A DNA stretch of 28,099 nt, taken from the NCBI GenBank assembly GCA_038093515.1, contig JBBPSI010000288.1:1-28099 (forward strand), given 5' to 3'. This document shows positions 11,450 to 19,687 of this stretch, piece after piece. The DNA comes from Butyriboletus loyo. Lineage: Eukaryota > Basidiomycota > Agaricomycetes > Boletales > Boletaceae. Below the pieces are notes generated by a model. It was not told the origin of the DNA. It saw only the letters and a program-made list of their open reading frames with translations, and searched no databases. A program made the position numbers and the translations under genes. How positions within the stretch are numbered: the stretch's first letter is position 1; every line of letters starts with the position of its first letter.

Positions 11450-12623
11450 TCATGGGTCCCTTACAAATACCGCCGCGGCACCCATGCCAGCTCCAATACA
11501 CATTGACGTCACCAAAACCTATTATAAGGAACCTATCAATCAGGTCCGCGCCATCTTCCACACGCAAAGCTCACCTTGCCATCTCGTCTCTTCAGCTCGT
11601 GCAAACCTGTCGCAACGTAACCGTCCCAAATACCAATCAACCTTGGCTACCGCGAACGAGGCAGAACAGAGACTATCTGGCGGAGATGTCCGAATGGACA
11701 GCGCCTCCGTTGACATTCGCTTTCTCGGGACCGAGCCCGAGTTCTTGGACATAATTGACATATTGGGAAGCGAACGTTTCGTTGATCTGAAAAGGAAAAG
11801 TTACAATCCGAGCGCTTCGGCCTTGGGGCGCGTTATCAACATCACCGCCGCCACACCGTCTGTGACATGGCTCGCATTCCCACTCGTCGTTCTCCCCCAT
11901 CCTCACTGCGGAATCGCAGAGCAAATGCTCTTTCGTCGTCCTGTACCTGATCCCATCGTCCTTGGTCACCGTCACGCGTCGTCGGGTTGGTGTCGTTGAC
12001 AAACACGGTAAAGAAAACGATTGCATTGTCAAAGTAACCGGATTTTGGGGGTGCTCGGCGCGTTGGAAAGATGGGGCTGTGAAGGTGTCCATGTCCTCAC
12101 GTGAGACGTTGTAGTTGTGAGCCACGTTTTCGCTCGTCCAGGGCATGGAGAAGAGACAGCCCTTCGCTAATGCGTTGGCAGTGACACTTTTCGATTGGGG
12201 TAGTGCACCCTTGTCTGGGCTATCATCCGAGAAACAAAACAGTCGTGAATAACGGGACTCGGAAACGGAGGTTATGTGCAAAGGAGTCTGACATACCTTT
12301 GACTCATGGAGTCAGCCGACGGCGAGTCCGATCTCGATTTCGCCGCCCCAGATGTCACCTACACCTGCGGGATCGACGTGGGAGTGGGCAATGACTTGCT
12401 ATGGTTGGTTTGTAGAATGCCTGACGTTCGCTGGTATGCAGGGAGTGAGGTCTCAAGAATGAACTTGCCTTGAACATTTAGAGCATGAGTTCGTCGGTGC
12501 TGTGGTGGTGACTGCGGGGAACATCGAGTCCATCGTATGTGTCAGGGTAGGGAGGTTACTTGTCGAGTGTCTTTGAGAACACCTTTCTTGGCTTTTGTCA
12601 ACGGTGAGCGTATGACATCGTCG
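11450..12623 (-). pseudogene. POT1: Peroxisomal 3-ketoacyl-CoA thiolase pseudogene, copy 1
   Basis: Thiolases of this type cut 3-ketoacyl-CoA in the last step of peroxisomal beta-oxidation. Family fragments occur in order on the minus strand. SPLTKAKKGVLKDTR (near 12560-12620, N-terminal) is followed by HVDPAGVGDI (near 12345-12385). This jumps straight to EIEIGLAVG, and then, after a shift, ADSMSQ (12300-12335). Next come WTSENVAHNYNVSREDMDTF and SFQRAE (about 12060-12150), TKDDGIRY (near 11965), NASHVTDG in another frame (near 11870), QYVNYVQELGLG and NVNGGA (11710-11760), VATGLHELKRRDGK (near 11600), and SMCIGAGMGAAAVF with an in-frame TGA at 11450-11452. At least three frame changes and the loss of the exon with the catalytic Cys region show the gene is dead. 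Several intron borders are still readable. A partial second copy lies at 17565-18125 in the same orientation. Confidence 0.85.
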
Positions 12624-13740
12624 GAGCGTTTTTCTTGGAGTACCGCAATACCGGAGGGCGAGTACAAATGGGACGGAATTTTCTTGAGACATTGCATGGT
12701 AGTTTGAAGGTGAGGACGACCGGACCACATATGCGGGATCAGCCACATTTGTGCATGTCCCTGTAAATCCTACGTCGATTGTCTGATGGGAGATCCGTTA
12801 CCGTTGTTAGGCGTTCGGAGACGAGGGGACTTTAGCAATCTACCGCCTCTGGCGAGGTATATAAGTAGTACTCCAGCGCTGGGGACGATTGGCGGAATGG
12901 TACCAGCCGAACCTTCTGGTCGCGTGGGAGTCATCGAGCCCAATCTCCCCACTACCTATCCTTGCCACTGGTCGTCGCAGGGTGGGAACGGGATGATGTC
13001 TATCACCACCGTGCGGAGCCGTGTACCATGTCCTCATCTTATCGGCTCGGCACTCACTAATTTAATTATCTCGCCCGACTTAGCATGGCCTTCGCAGACT
13101 GAGAGTGCATTAACGCGGTCTGGAAGACGGGTGTATTGAACAGGTTATGGTTATGTGAAAGACTAGGTGACTGGAGAGTGAAGGGAGGACTCCCAAAGTT
13201 CAAGAGAAGGGCCCTGATCCTGGTCCGACATACCATATCAGTGACGTTGGTGGTGCGCAACTCCCTCGAAGCCTACGAGCCAGTTCAGAGCGAGGAGGGG
13301 TGAAGACAGAAACCGCCTCCTGCATTCCGAATTCATGACCTTTATAGGTTTCGTGGTAGTGAGTGACATTGCTCCATGGGTGCTGGAGAACACAACGAAA
13401 TTTCAATTACTGTCTTTATTCCCTCAATATAGCATGCAAGATGACTGGTTTTCATACTGTTTATTACGAAAATAAAGAATCCATAATGATAACGGGAGAG
13501 AGGGAATGAGAATGAGAATATGTCTTGCGGGAAACAAAGCCATGCAACCACAAATGCTGATCAACTAGGCATAAAGAAAAGAGCCCATGCTCGAGCCACA
13601 AGCGCGAATTTCCAAAAACGCGGGTAGCGTGACTTACTGAATGTGCGTGCCATCCTCCTCGTCACCACTCAGGACAGTGTTGCGTTTCGTTTCACTCCCC
13701 TGAATGTTCTTCAGGTCATTAACTGATCACGGGCAAGGCA
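12624..13740. other. Intergenic between thiolase pseudogene and hydrophobin inverted repeat
   Basis: The part up to about 12745 may hold the extreme N-terminus and leader of the thiolase relic. Beyond that only short, overlapping frames are present. A TATATAA at about 12859 has no good gene after it. No repeat or RNA gene was recognised. Confidence 0.45.
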
Positions 13741-14016
13741 ATCGGACAATCAAATGAACATGATAACTCTCTCTCCCAGCAACTTACCAGTGAGGAAATA
13801 TCGATCATTCTCAAGGCGAAAATGGGGTTGCAGGCAGCACCTGACGGATCGTAGATTGGTAGTATGGACTCGACTGACATCACACTCGGATCCTCCCAAT
13901 CAGTCGAAATACCATAAACGAGTATATTAGAATAGCTCCGAAAATCAACGATATAGCAATATAATCCCAGTAAACTGATTTTGGGAACACCAGTCTTTCG
14001 ACCCTCAGCCTCACAC

Positions 14017-14446
14017 TTAAGCATTGGCACTGATAGGCGAGCACCCAACGTTGATCAACCCGTTCTGTAACCGTCCGTTAGCACTCACATCCTAAAACGA
14101 AATAAAAAACAATCTGAAAAAACTCACGTATGTGTTACCTTCACAGCAAGCAGTCTGTTGCGTGCACTGTGCACCAGCGCCAGTCCCAATCGCCGTGATG
14201 GGGCTGCATTGGAGGCCAACTTGACCAGTCACACCACCCAGAACATTGCCCAACCCAAACACCTGCATAATGCTGTTGACAGTGCTAGCCTACAAATAAA
14301 CCAATGTTAGACAGTACGGACGGGTGGTCTACCTAGAAACACACCTGCTGGACGCTGTTGCAGCAGTTGAGCGACCCACTGTTGCATGTAGAGTCAGCCA
14401 TGACAAACGCAGCGAGGGAGGCAACAGCAAAGATACGAGCAAACAT
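14017..14446 (-). CDS. Class I hydrophobin, left copy
   Basis: Small secreted protein that self-assembles at air-water interfaces and coats hyphae, spores or fruit-body surfaces. Exons 14446-14345, 14289-14128 and 14064-14017 give 103 aa. A signal peptide ([17 protein letters not shown]) covers residues 1-17 with likely cleavage before Asp18. The eight Cys are at 21, 28, 29, 62, 76, 82, 83 and 96, spacing C-X6-CC-X32-C-X13-C-X5-CC-X12-C, which fits class I. Introns are 55 and 63 nt, after residues 34 and 88, both phase 0. The protein is identical to that of the right copy at 16469-16898, in opposite orientation. Intron 1 starts GTGTGT here and GTATGT there. The mature chain is short before the first Cys. 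Confidence 0.95.
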
Positions 14447-14527
14447 TTTGATAGTAGAAAATGAACTGGGAGAGGATAGAATGCAGAGACTGATTGTGAT
14501 GGACAATATCAGACACACCGGGCTGTC

Positions 14528-14533
14528 TTTATA
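14528..14533 (-). promoter_or_regulatory. TATA box of left hydrophobin
   Basis: TATAAA on the minus strand, in the context CCTATAAAGACAG, 87 bp upstream of the ATG. The same box at the same distance is present in the right copy. Confidence 0.75.
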
Positions 14534-14635
14534 GGTTTTCGCTGCTCCCTGCAGGGCCACTCAATGTCTTTGCGATTACATTTTTTCCTGGTCTGGAACG
14601 GAGCGGTGAAGTGAAGTGCCGTTAGTGTTGATATA

Positions 14636-14769
14636 CAGTCGATATACTCATAATGCATAGACTCGTAATGCATAAACCCTACACTCAGGGTGACCCAAAC
14701 CTTGACTAAACCTAGTCTCGCTTAATGGTCATTAGGAACCGTTGTTATGCATTATGAGCATATCGACTG
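14636..14769. mobile_element. 134-bp TA-flanked miniature inverted-repeat element
   Basis: Terminal inverted repeats of about 24 bp beginning CAGTCGATAT, with one mismatch between the two ends, flanked by TA on both sides (14634-14635 and 14770-14771). The other arm of the large inverted repeat has a single TA at the matching position (16280-16281) with homologous DNA on both sides, so this is an insertion with target-site duplication. The TA target and short TIRs fit a non-autonomous Tc1/mariner-type element. It lies about 190 bp upstream of the left hydrophobin start codon. Confidence 0.88.
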
Positions 14770-15049
14770 TAATGTAAGTCACGAGTAAAACCAAATTAAG
14801 CACTTCCACAGCGCGTGTACTATGTACTTACTTCATGAAGATCATATCCACCAGACGAATGCCTGCATCTATAAAACTAGCCGAGTCAAAAACGAGCAAA
14901 AAGCTCGCCAAAAGTTCCGTCATCGATAAATCCACCAATCAGAGCTCTCAAATGAGCCTTAAGAGAGTCGTCAAGCGATAATGTTACTGTCTGCTCTGCA
15001 GATGTGTAACGTTGAGACAACTCTATTACAGGCCCGAAGTGTGGTTACA

Positions 15050-15126
15050 GGCCATCAGTGAAACGGTTATGGGTTGGAACCAACGGCTGGCCGTCTGCAG
15101 CAGGGCCAGCGACTGTTTTACCGATT
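15050..15126. mobile_element. Miniature inverted-repeat element, family B copy 1 (degenerate)
   Basis: Starts GGCCATCAGTGAAACGGT and ends near ACTGTTTTACCGATT. These are imperfect inverted copies, and resemble the ends of the elements at 15244-15356 and 15788-15882. The internal part includes GGTTGGAACCAACGGC. It is the most decayed of the three. Confidence 0.5.
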
Positions 15127-15184
15127 CGAAGGGATTCATGAAAATCGTCAAACGCTAGTCTAAAAGGAAAGGTACTTCGTCCTA

Positions 15185-15571
15185 CGCACTTCTGTACCAT
15201 GTACACTTTGACGGACACACGCTCCGTCGCCCGCCGCCGGCCAGCCCATCAGTAAAACAGTCGCTGGCTTCTGATGCTAACAGAGTGTAGGAGTACTACA
15301 GACTGCTACGGACTGCTAGCCGTTGGTTCCGACCAGTCACCGTTTTACTGATGGGCCGTTCTTCGCAAGAGGAACCGGAGGAGTGCTGCTGTCCCCCGTC
15401 GAAGCGCTGAGTCGGAATCGTACGGGGGGGATTGTATTAAAGGTTCCATGCATACCTCTGCTCCGGGTCTGGAACATACATAATGATCAGAAATGTTGAA
15501 TCTTAAGGCTGAGTATAAAAGTCACAGAGACTTTCAAACTGTAAAGACTGTAAAGATCTAGAAATCCCGGG
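15185..15571 (+). repeat. Direct repeat unit 1, interrupted by a miniature element
   Basis: Matches 15905-16153 in the same direction: TGTACCATGTACA, CGGAGGAGTGCTGCTGTC, GAGTCGGAATCGTACGGGG, GTTGAATCTTA, AAAGTCACAGAGACTTTCAA and GATCTAGAAATCCC occur in the same order. It is split by the 113-bp element at 15244-15356, absent from unit 2. A TATAAAAG in the distal half makes the tail look like a promoter relic. Confidence 0.85.
15244..15356. mobile_element. Miniature inverted-repeat element, family B copy 2
   Basis: 113 bp with 18-bp terminal inverted repeats GCCCATCAGTAAAACAGT / GCCCATCAGTAAAACGGT (17 of 18 match). It is inserted inside direct repeat unit 1. No clear target-site duplication was seen, so the superfamily is undecided. 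Confidence 0.8.
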
Positions 15572-15787
15572 CGAACTCCGTGTTCTTGCTTAACGTTAAG
15601 AATTGCAGCAGCGTTTGCTGTGAAGAAGTACAAGTCTCACCAGCATGTGGGCCTCCGTCAAGCGGCCCAGGAATCGCTTTCAGCAGTACGCAAATAAGTC
15701 AAGCACTCATTTATGACAGTAGATTTTTGGGGCGACGTTTTTATATTTTGAAATTCTGCTCAGCAGACTATTTTCTGTATGTATGTA

Positions 15788-15882
15788 GCGCATCAGTAAA
15801 ACAGTTTCTGGTTCCCGATGGTAGCCGAGTGCTACAGACTGCTAGCTGTTGGTTCTGACCACCAACTGTTTCGCTGATGGGC
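15788..15882. mobile_element. Miniature inverted-repeat element, family B copy 3
   Basis: About 95 bp, starting GCGCATCAGTAAAACAGT and ending with the inverted copy of GCCCATCAGCGAAACAGT. Inner parts (CTACAGACTGCTAGCYGTTGG) match copy 2. It lies about 25 bp before direct repeat unit 2. Confidence 0.75.
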
Positions 15883-15904
15883 CGAGCGCCAACGACGGAT
15901 CCCT

Positions 15905-16153
15905 GGACTTTTTGTACAATGTACAGTCAGCCTCTCCGTCGCGGCGTCGCAAGAAGAATCCGAGGAGTGCTGCTGTCACTCGTTGAAGCGCCGAGTCGGA
16001 ATCGTACGGGGGGATTTTATCCAAGGTCGTCGTGCGTTCCACGGATATCTCTGCTGGCCTGGAACATCATGATCAGGGATGTTGAATCTTAGGGCTGAGC
16101 GTAAAAGTCACAGAGACTTTCAATCTGTAAAGACTGAAGATCTAGAAATCCCA
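15905..16153 (+). repeat. Direct repeat unit 2
   Basis: Partner of 15185-15571 without the inserted miniature element. The tail reads CTGAGCGTAAAAG, where unit 1 has CTGAGTATAAAAG, so the TATA-like box is kept only in unit 1. Confidence 0.82.
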
Positions 16154-16381
16154 GTTTGGCTCCATGTTGTCAAGGGAAGGCTTCCCTTGTCGTTTTGACC
16201 ACGTCACGCTCTCAACGGCCCAGGCCTGTGATAGAGTCGTCTCAATGTTACAGCATCCGCCTAACTCATGACTTTGCATTATATCGACACTAACGGCACT
16301 TCACTTCACCGCTCCGTTCCAGACCAGCAAAAAATGTAATCGCAAAGACGTTGAGTGGCCCTGCAGGGAGCAGCGAAAACC

Positions 16382-16387
16382 TATAAA
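16382..16387 (+). promoter_or_regulatory. TATA box of right hydrophobin
   Basis: TATAAA in CCTATAAAGACAGCCCGG, 87 bp upstream of the ATG, the same spacing as in the left copy. Confidence 0.75.
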
Positions 16388-16468
16388 GACAGCCCGGTGT
16401 GTCTGATATTGTCCATCACAAACAGTCCCTGCATTCTATCCTCTCCCAGTTCATTTTCTACTATCAAA

Positions 16469-16898
16469 ATGTTTGCTCGTATCTTTGCTGTTGCCTCCCT
16501 CGCTGCGTTTGTCATGGCTGACTCTACATGCAACAGTGGGTCGCTCAACTGCTGCAACAGCGTCCAGCAGGTATGTTTCTAGATAGACCACCCGTCCGTA
16601 CTGTCTAACATTGGTTTGTTTGTAGGCTAGCACTGTCAACAGCATTATGCAGGTGTTTGGGTTGGGCAATGTTCTGGGTGGTGTGACTGGTCAAGTTGGC
16701 CTCCAATGCAGCCCCATCACGGCGATTGGGACTGGCGCTGGTGCACAGTGCACGCAACAGACTGCTTGCTGTGAAGGTAACACATACGTGAGTTTTTTCA
16801 GATTGTTTTTTATTTCGTTTTAGGATGTGAGTGCTAACGGACGGTTACAGAACGGGTTGATCAACGTTGGGTGCTCGCCTATCAGTGCCAATGCTTAA
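16469..16898 (+). CDS. Class I hydrophobin, right copy
   Basis: Exons 16469-16570, 16626-16787 and 16851-16898; 103 aa, identical in sequence to the left copy. Both introns are phase 0; the second has a good branch site (GTGCTAAC) and acceptor TTACAG. The secretion signal at residues 1-17 and the eight-Cys class I pattern are as described for 14017-14446. The two genes point away from each other across the repeat-rich spacer. Identical exons, compared with several changes in intron 1 and the leader, suggest either a recent copy or selection or gene conversion on the coding part. Confidence 0.95.
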
Positions 16899-17176
16899 GT
16901 GTGAGGCCGAGGGTCGAAAGATTGGTGTTCCCAAAATCAGTTTACTGGGATTATATTGCTATATCGTTGATTTTCGGAGCTATTCTAATATACTCGTTTA
17001 TGGTATTTCGACTGATTGGGAGGATCCGAGTGTGATGTCAGTCGAGTCCATACTACCAATCTACAATCCGTCAGGTGCTGCCTGCAACCCCATTTTCGCC
17101 TTGAGAATGATCGATATTTCCTCACTGGTAAGTTGCTAGGACAGTCATCATGTTCATTTGATTGTCTGGTGCGTCC

Positions 17177-17564
17177 AATATTATGCTGCGTCCGCTATAT
17201 TAGTGGTCAGTCTGGTGGGCTGAAGGGCGGAGTATGGACGCTGGCAACGGCCCAACCGAAGGACGTCCTAGTCTTCTCATTGACCATAACCAGCCCCCAT
17301 GATCATACGGAGACTTAATTTAAAGAGCTGTAGGGCGAGGAAGCCGTCGATTGGTGACTAACAACGAACAATACCCATGTACTTCGGATACGGATACTCT
17401 GAACGAGAATGCAATGAAGCAAGGAGCTCCCCAAGAGAACGCAAAGCCATCCTGATATTCATTCAACATACCGCCCCACCGTCTAATTTATCGTGTGTGC
17501 AAAGCCAAACCAGTCCAATAAGTGCTCCCTACTGTGCGCCACCGCGCCACCCGTCCCTTTCAAA
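17177..17564. repeat. Diverged flank repeat, copy 2, and short gap
   Basis: 17200-17375 shares ordered short matches with 11110-11345 (CCATGATCATA, AGGGCGAGGAA, GAACAATA), so the downstream flank of the thiolase relic was duplicated with it. 17376-17564 has no recognisable feature. Confidence 0.5.
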
Positions 17565-18125
17565 AAATGCCTCAGTCCCGATACAGATTGACGTACCCGA
17601 AACATATAAGAGAAACCTGTCAGTCAAGTCATGCTAAACAGATCCAGTACACAGGTCCCTTGCAAATACTGCCGCGGCACCCCTATCGTCCTTGATCACC
17701 GTCACGCGCCGTCATGTCCTGATGCCCGTCCCAGCGTCGGTATCGTGGACAAACACATTAAAGGGCGTGAGATGTTGTAGTCTTGAGCTACGTTCTTGAT
17801 CATCCAGCCCATGCGGTAGAGCCAGTTCTTCGATATTGCATTTGCGCCCATCCTCTCTGACTGGGGCGGTGCACCCTGGTCTGGGCTATCATTCGCTAAA
17901 GAAAATAACTGTGGATGAGGGGGCTCGGAAAGGGAGACAGTAAAACGCCCAAGGGGGTCCGACATACGTTTGACTCATGGACTCGACGGTGAGTCCGATC
18001 TCCATTTGACCATCTGGTTCGCGATCACGGTCGCAGTCTGGCGGCCAAGAGTCCACTGGGAGCAAATGCGGTTGATCACTTCGATAGAGATACTTTCCGG
18101 GAAACCAGCAGATTGTCGTTCCGCA
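17565..18125 (-). pseudogene. POT1: Peroxisomal 3-ketoacyl-CoA thiolase pseudogene, copy 2 (rearranged)
   Basis: Minus strand, in order: GFPES and VINRICS near 18065-18120, containing the catalytic Cys region lost from copy 1; then, after shifts, VIANQM (near 18030) and EIGL..ESMSQ (near 17975-18000). Next is an exon-like stretch with ANAISKNWLYRMGW and NVAQDYNIS (17770-17860). A KDD stub near 17690 is fused directly to GAAAVFARD (17655-17685), so a block of roughly 480 bp present in copy 1 is deleted. A second 3'-end fragment follows (GTSICIGT and FERDG, about 17570-17615), so this locus holds two tandem thiolase ends. Multiple frameshifts and deletions make it non-functional. Nucleotide similarity to copy 1 looks like 65-75%, far lower than between the hydrophobin arms. 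Confidence 0.8.
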
Positions 18126-18316
18126 TTCTGGTCAAACCGCAGGATGTAGAATCCATTAAAAAGTCAAACAGACCGTGAGGTCTCTGTGCGTCAAAGGAAT
18201 TCGATTAAAAATACTGTTCAACACATCACCGCAAGACACATCACAAAGACACCCAATTCGGAACCATGATCAGACAGACATACGTGAACGCGAAACGGAA
18301 ATACCCTACGCCTTGA

Positions 18317-19651
18317 TCACACGACGTCCATCTGGCCTTCCAGCATCTTGAGATGTTCCATCCCACACGCCCCCTTCAACCAATCTTTGACCAGCCGATA
18401 CTTGCGCGCCTGCGTGCATCCGCTCACGTCGCACATCGGTTTCTCTACCGGTGGCACCTGTATTTCAGAGGGTGGTGTAGTGCCTTGTGGGAGTATAGAC
18501 ACGGGCACCGAGAACGTAAGCTTCATTCGACCATCGGCCTCCCAAGAAGCCGGCTCTACGTCACCAGGCAGTGGCTTGGTGGTCGATATCCACCGGTACA
18601 TGGTAGGGATGAGTTCGACAGGTTCGAATACTTCTCCCTCGGGCGCCTCCGAACCGTCCCGGGCAGACTGCACGACGGCAGGGGTAGCAGACACCGGGGT
18701 CCGATCGTCCGCGGTCGACAGCACGTTGCGCTTATTCTTTGACTTGGATTGTTTCTTGAGCAACCGGTTGATCGTCTCTGCCTGCCCGACATGACATGCG
18801 TGTGAGCGAGAGTGCATCGCCTCGATTAATCACGCACCTTTTCGTCTTCAAGCTTCTTTTCCGTCAGGTTCTTGCGCTTGCGGGCGGTTTCCTCCCGTCG
18901 GAGTGCAATCTCGGATTCAGTGAGTTGTTTCTTCTTGCGGGAGGATTCTGCTGTGGTGGACGTGAGTTTTTTTTGGGGGGACCTGTGAACGGACAAGGGA
19001 CTGACAGAGGGAGACGTGGGATGAATCGACCACGCTGGCAAGGACGGCTTGACGGGAGGTCATCGGACGGGTGGAACCGCCCATTACTTCGTCTTCATCG
19101 TCCTCGTCTTCCGATTCAATGTCAATGTCTGCAAGACAGTCGTTCGTCATGGCGTGAGCTGTATATGACAGATTCATTCTTCGTACCCCTCGAGATGCCG
19201 CGATGCGAGGGCGGCCGGCTTGGTTCACCGCTTGGCGTAGACGCCGCTCTGCTCGAAGATTCGTTTGGACTGAGAATTTGAGGCAACTTCAGCTTGATCT
19301 TGAGACGTGGTTTGTGCGGAGAGGGCGGGGGAGAAAGTTCGTCCGATTCAATGTCCTGGGGGAGGGTACGTAGGCAATCGATAGGGTATCTGGGGCTGGG
19401 GACTGACCTCGTCCGGCTCAGGCTCGTCGTCGTCTTCGTCTTCCTCCTCTGGATCGATCCCGGTGTCGTCCTCATCGTCGAGTTTGGTGTTGTCCATGTC
19501 CACGTCTGAACCCTCACCCGAGAGCTCCATGTCTATATAATAAACAGGCGATGTAAACGCTGAGAGGCGCTAGAACGAACTCGTTCAAGTGAATAGATTG
19601 TTTACCGCTCTCATGTTCGACGGTCTCCTCGTCTTCTTGACCAGAATGCAT
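18317..19651 (-). CDS. IES2: INO80 chromatin-remodelling subunit, IES2/INO80B type
   Basis: Nuclear subunit that activates the INO80 ATPase for nucleosome sliding. Six exons: 19651-19606, 19532-19408, 19355-19187, 19128-19006, 18950-18838, 18781-18317 (introns 52-73 nt), 346 aa. The N-terminus is very acidic (Asp/Glu runs near residues 38-57 and 115-128). A basic KPRLKIKLKL stretch lies near 72-81. The PAPA-1 core includes MTSRQAVLASV (about 134-144), ESEIALRREETARKRKNLTEKKLEDEK (about 166-192, two parts around a short intron boundary) and AETINRLLKKQ (193-203). TMYRWIST (252-259) and a C-terminal HIT-like Cys/His knuckle follow: Cys309, Cys314, Cys331, His335 in CDVSGC and ACGMEHL. Start chosen because the 15-codon first exon MHSGQEDEETVEHES joins in frame. 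The divergent neighbour begins at most 39 bp away, so the two genes share a promoter region. Confidence 0.9.
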
Positions 19652-19687
19652 TTCAAACACCGACAACATCAAAACTACACAGTCCAA

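Larger units (their letters stand above)
13741..14787. repeat. Left arm of large inverted repeat carrying a hydrophobin gene
   Basis: Reverse complement of 16262-17176, read by eye as about 97-98% identical apart from a 134-bp insertion (14636-14769 plus a TA duplication) and a short indel near the outer end. It contains the whole minus-strand hydrophobin gene, its promoter with a TATA box, and about 275 bp of downstream DNA. Homology stops near ACTC at 14782-14787 on the inner side and near the GACAATC at 13743-13751 on the outer side. All three exons are identical between arms; differences are in intron 1, the leader and the 3' region. Confidence 0.92.
14788..16261. other. Spacer of the inverted repeat, filled with short repeats
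   Basis: About 1.5 kb between the two divergent hydrophobin genes. It holds three copies of a CATCAGTRAAAC-ended inverted-repeat element and a two-copy direct repeat, listed separately. It has no convincing coding region. Frames near 15580-15860 have several Cys but start at GTG and show no hydrophobin spacing. The spacer must also hold any distal regulatory sequence shared by the two genes. Confidence 0.6.
16262..17176. repeat. Right arm of large inverted repeat carrying a hydrophobin gene
   Basis: Reverse complement of 13741-14787 without its 134-bp insertion. Homology runs from about AACTCATGACTTTGCATTA (16263-16281) through the whole hydrophobin gene to GTTCATTTGATTGTC near 17166. Just outside it, the repeat downstream of thiolase copy 2 begins. 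Confidence 0.92.

Noticed and set aside
15580..15858. Cys-containing frame in the spacer as a third hydrophobin
   Set aside because: It starts at GTG, lacks a signal peptide and the eight-Cys order, and lies in repeat DNA.
16867..17139. ~90-codon frame after each hydrophobin stop, conserved between the two arms
   Set aside because: It starts at TTG rather than ATG, overlaps exon 3 in another frame, and its conservation is explained by the recent duplication of the whole arm.
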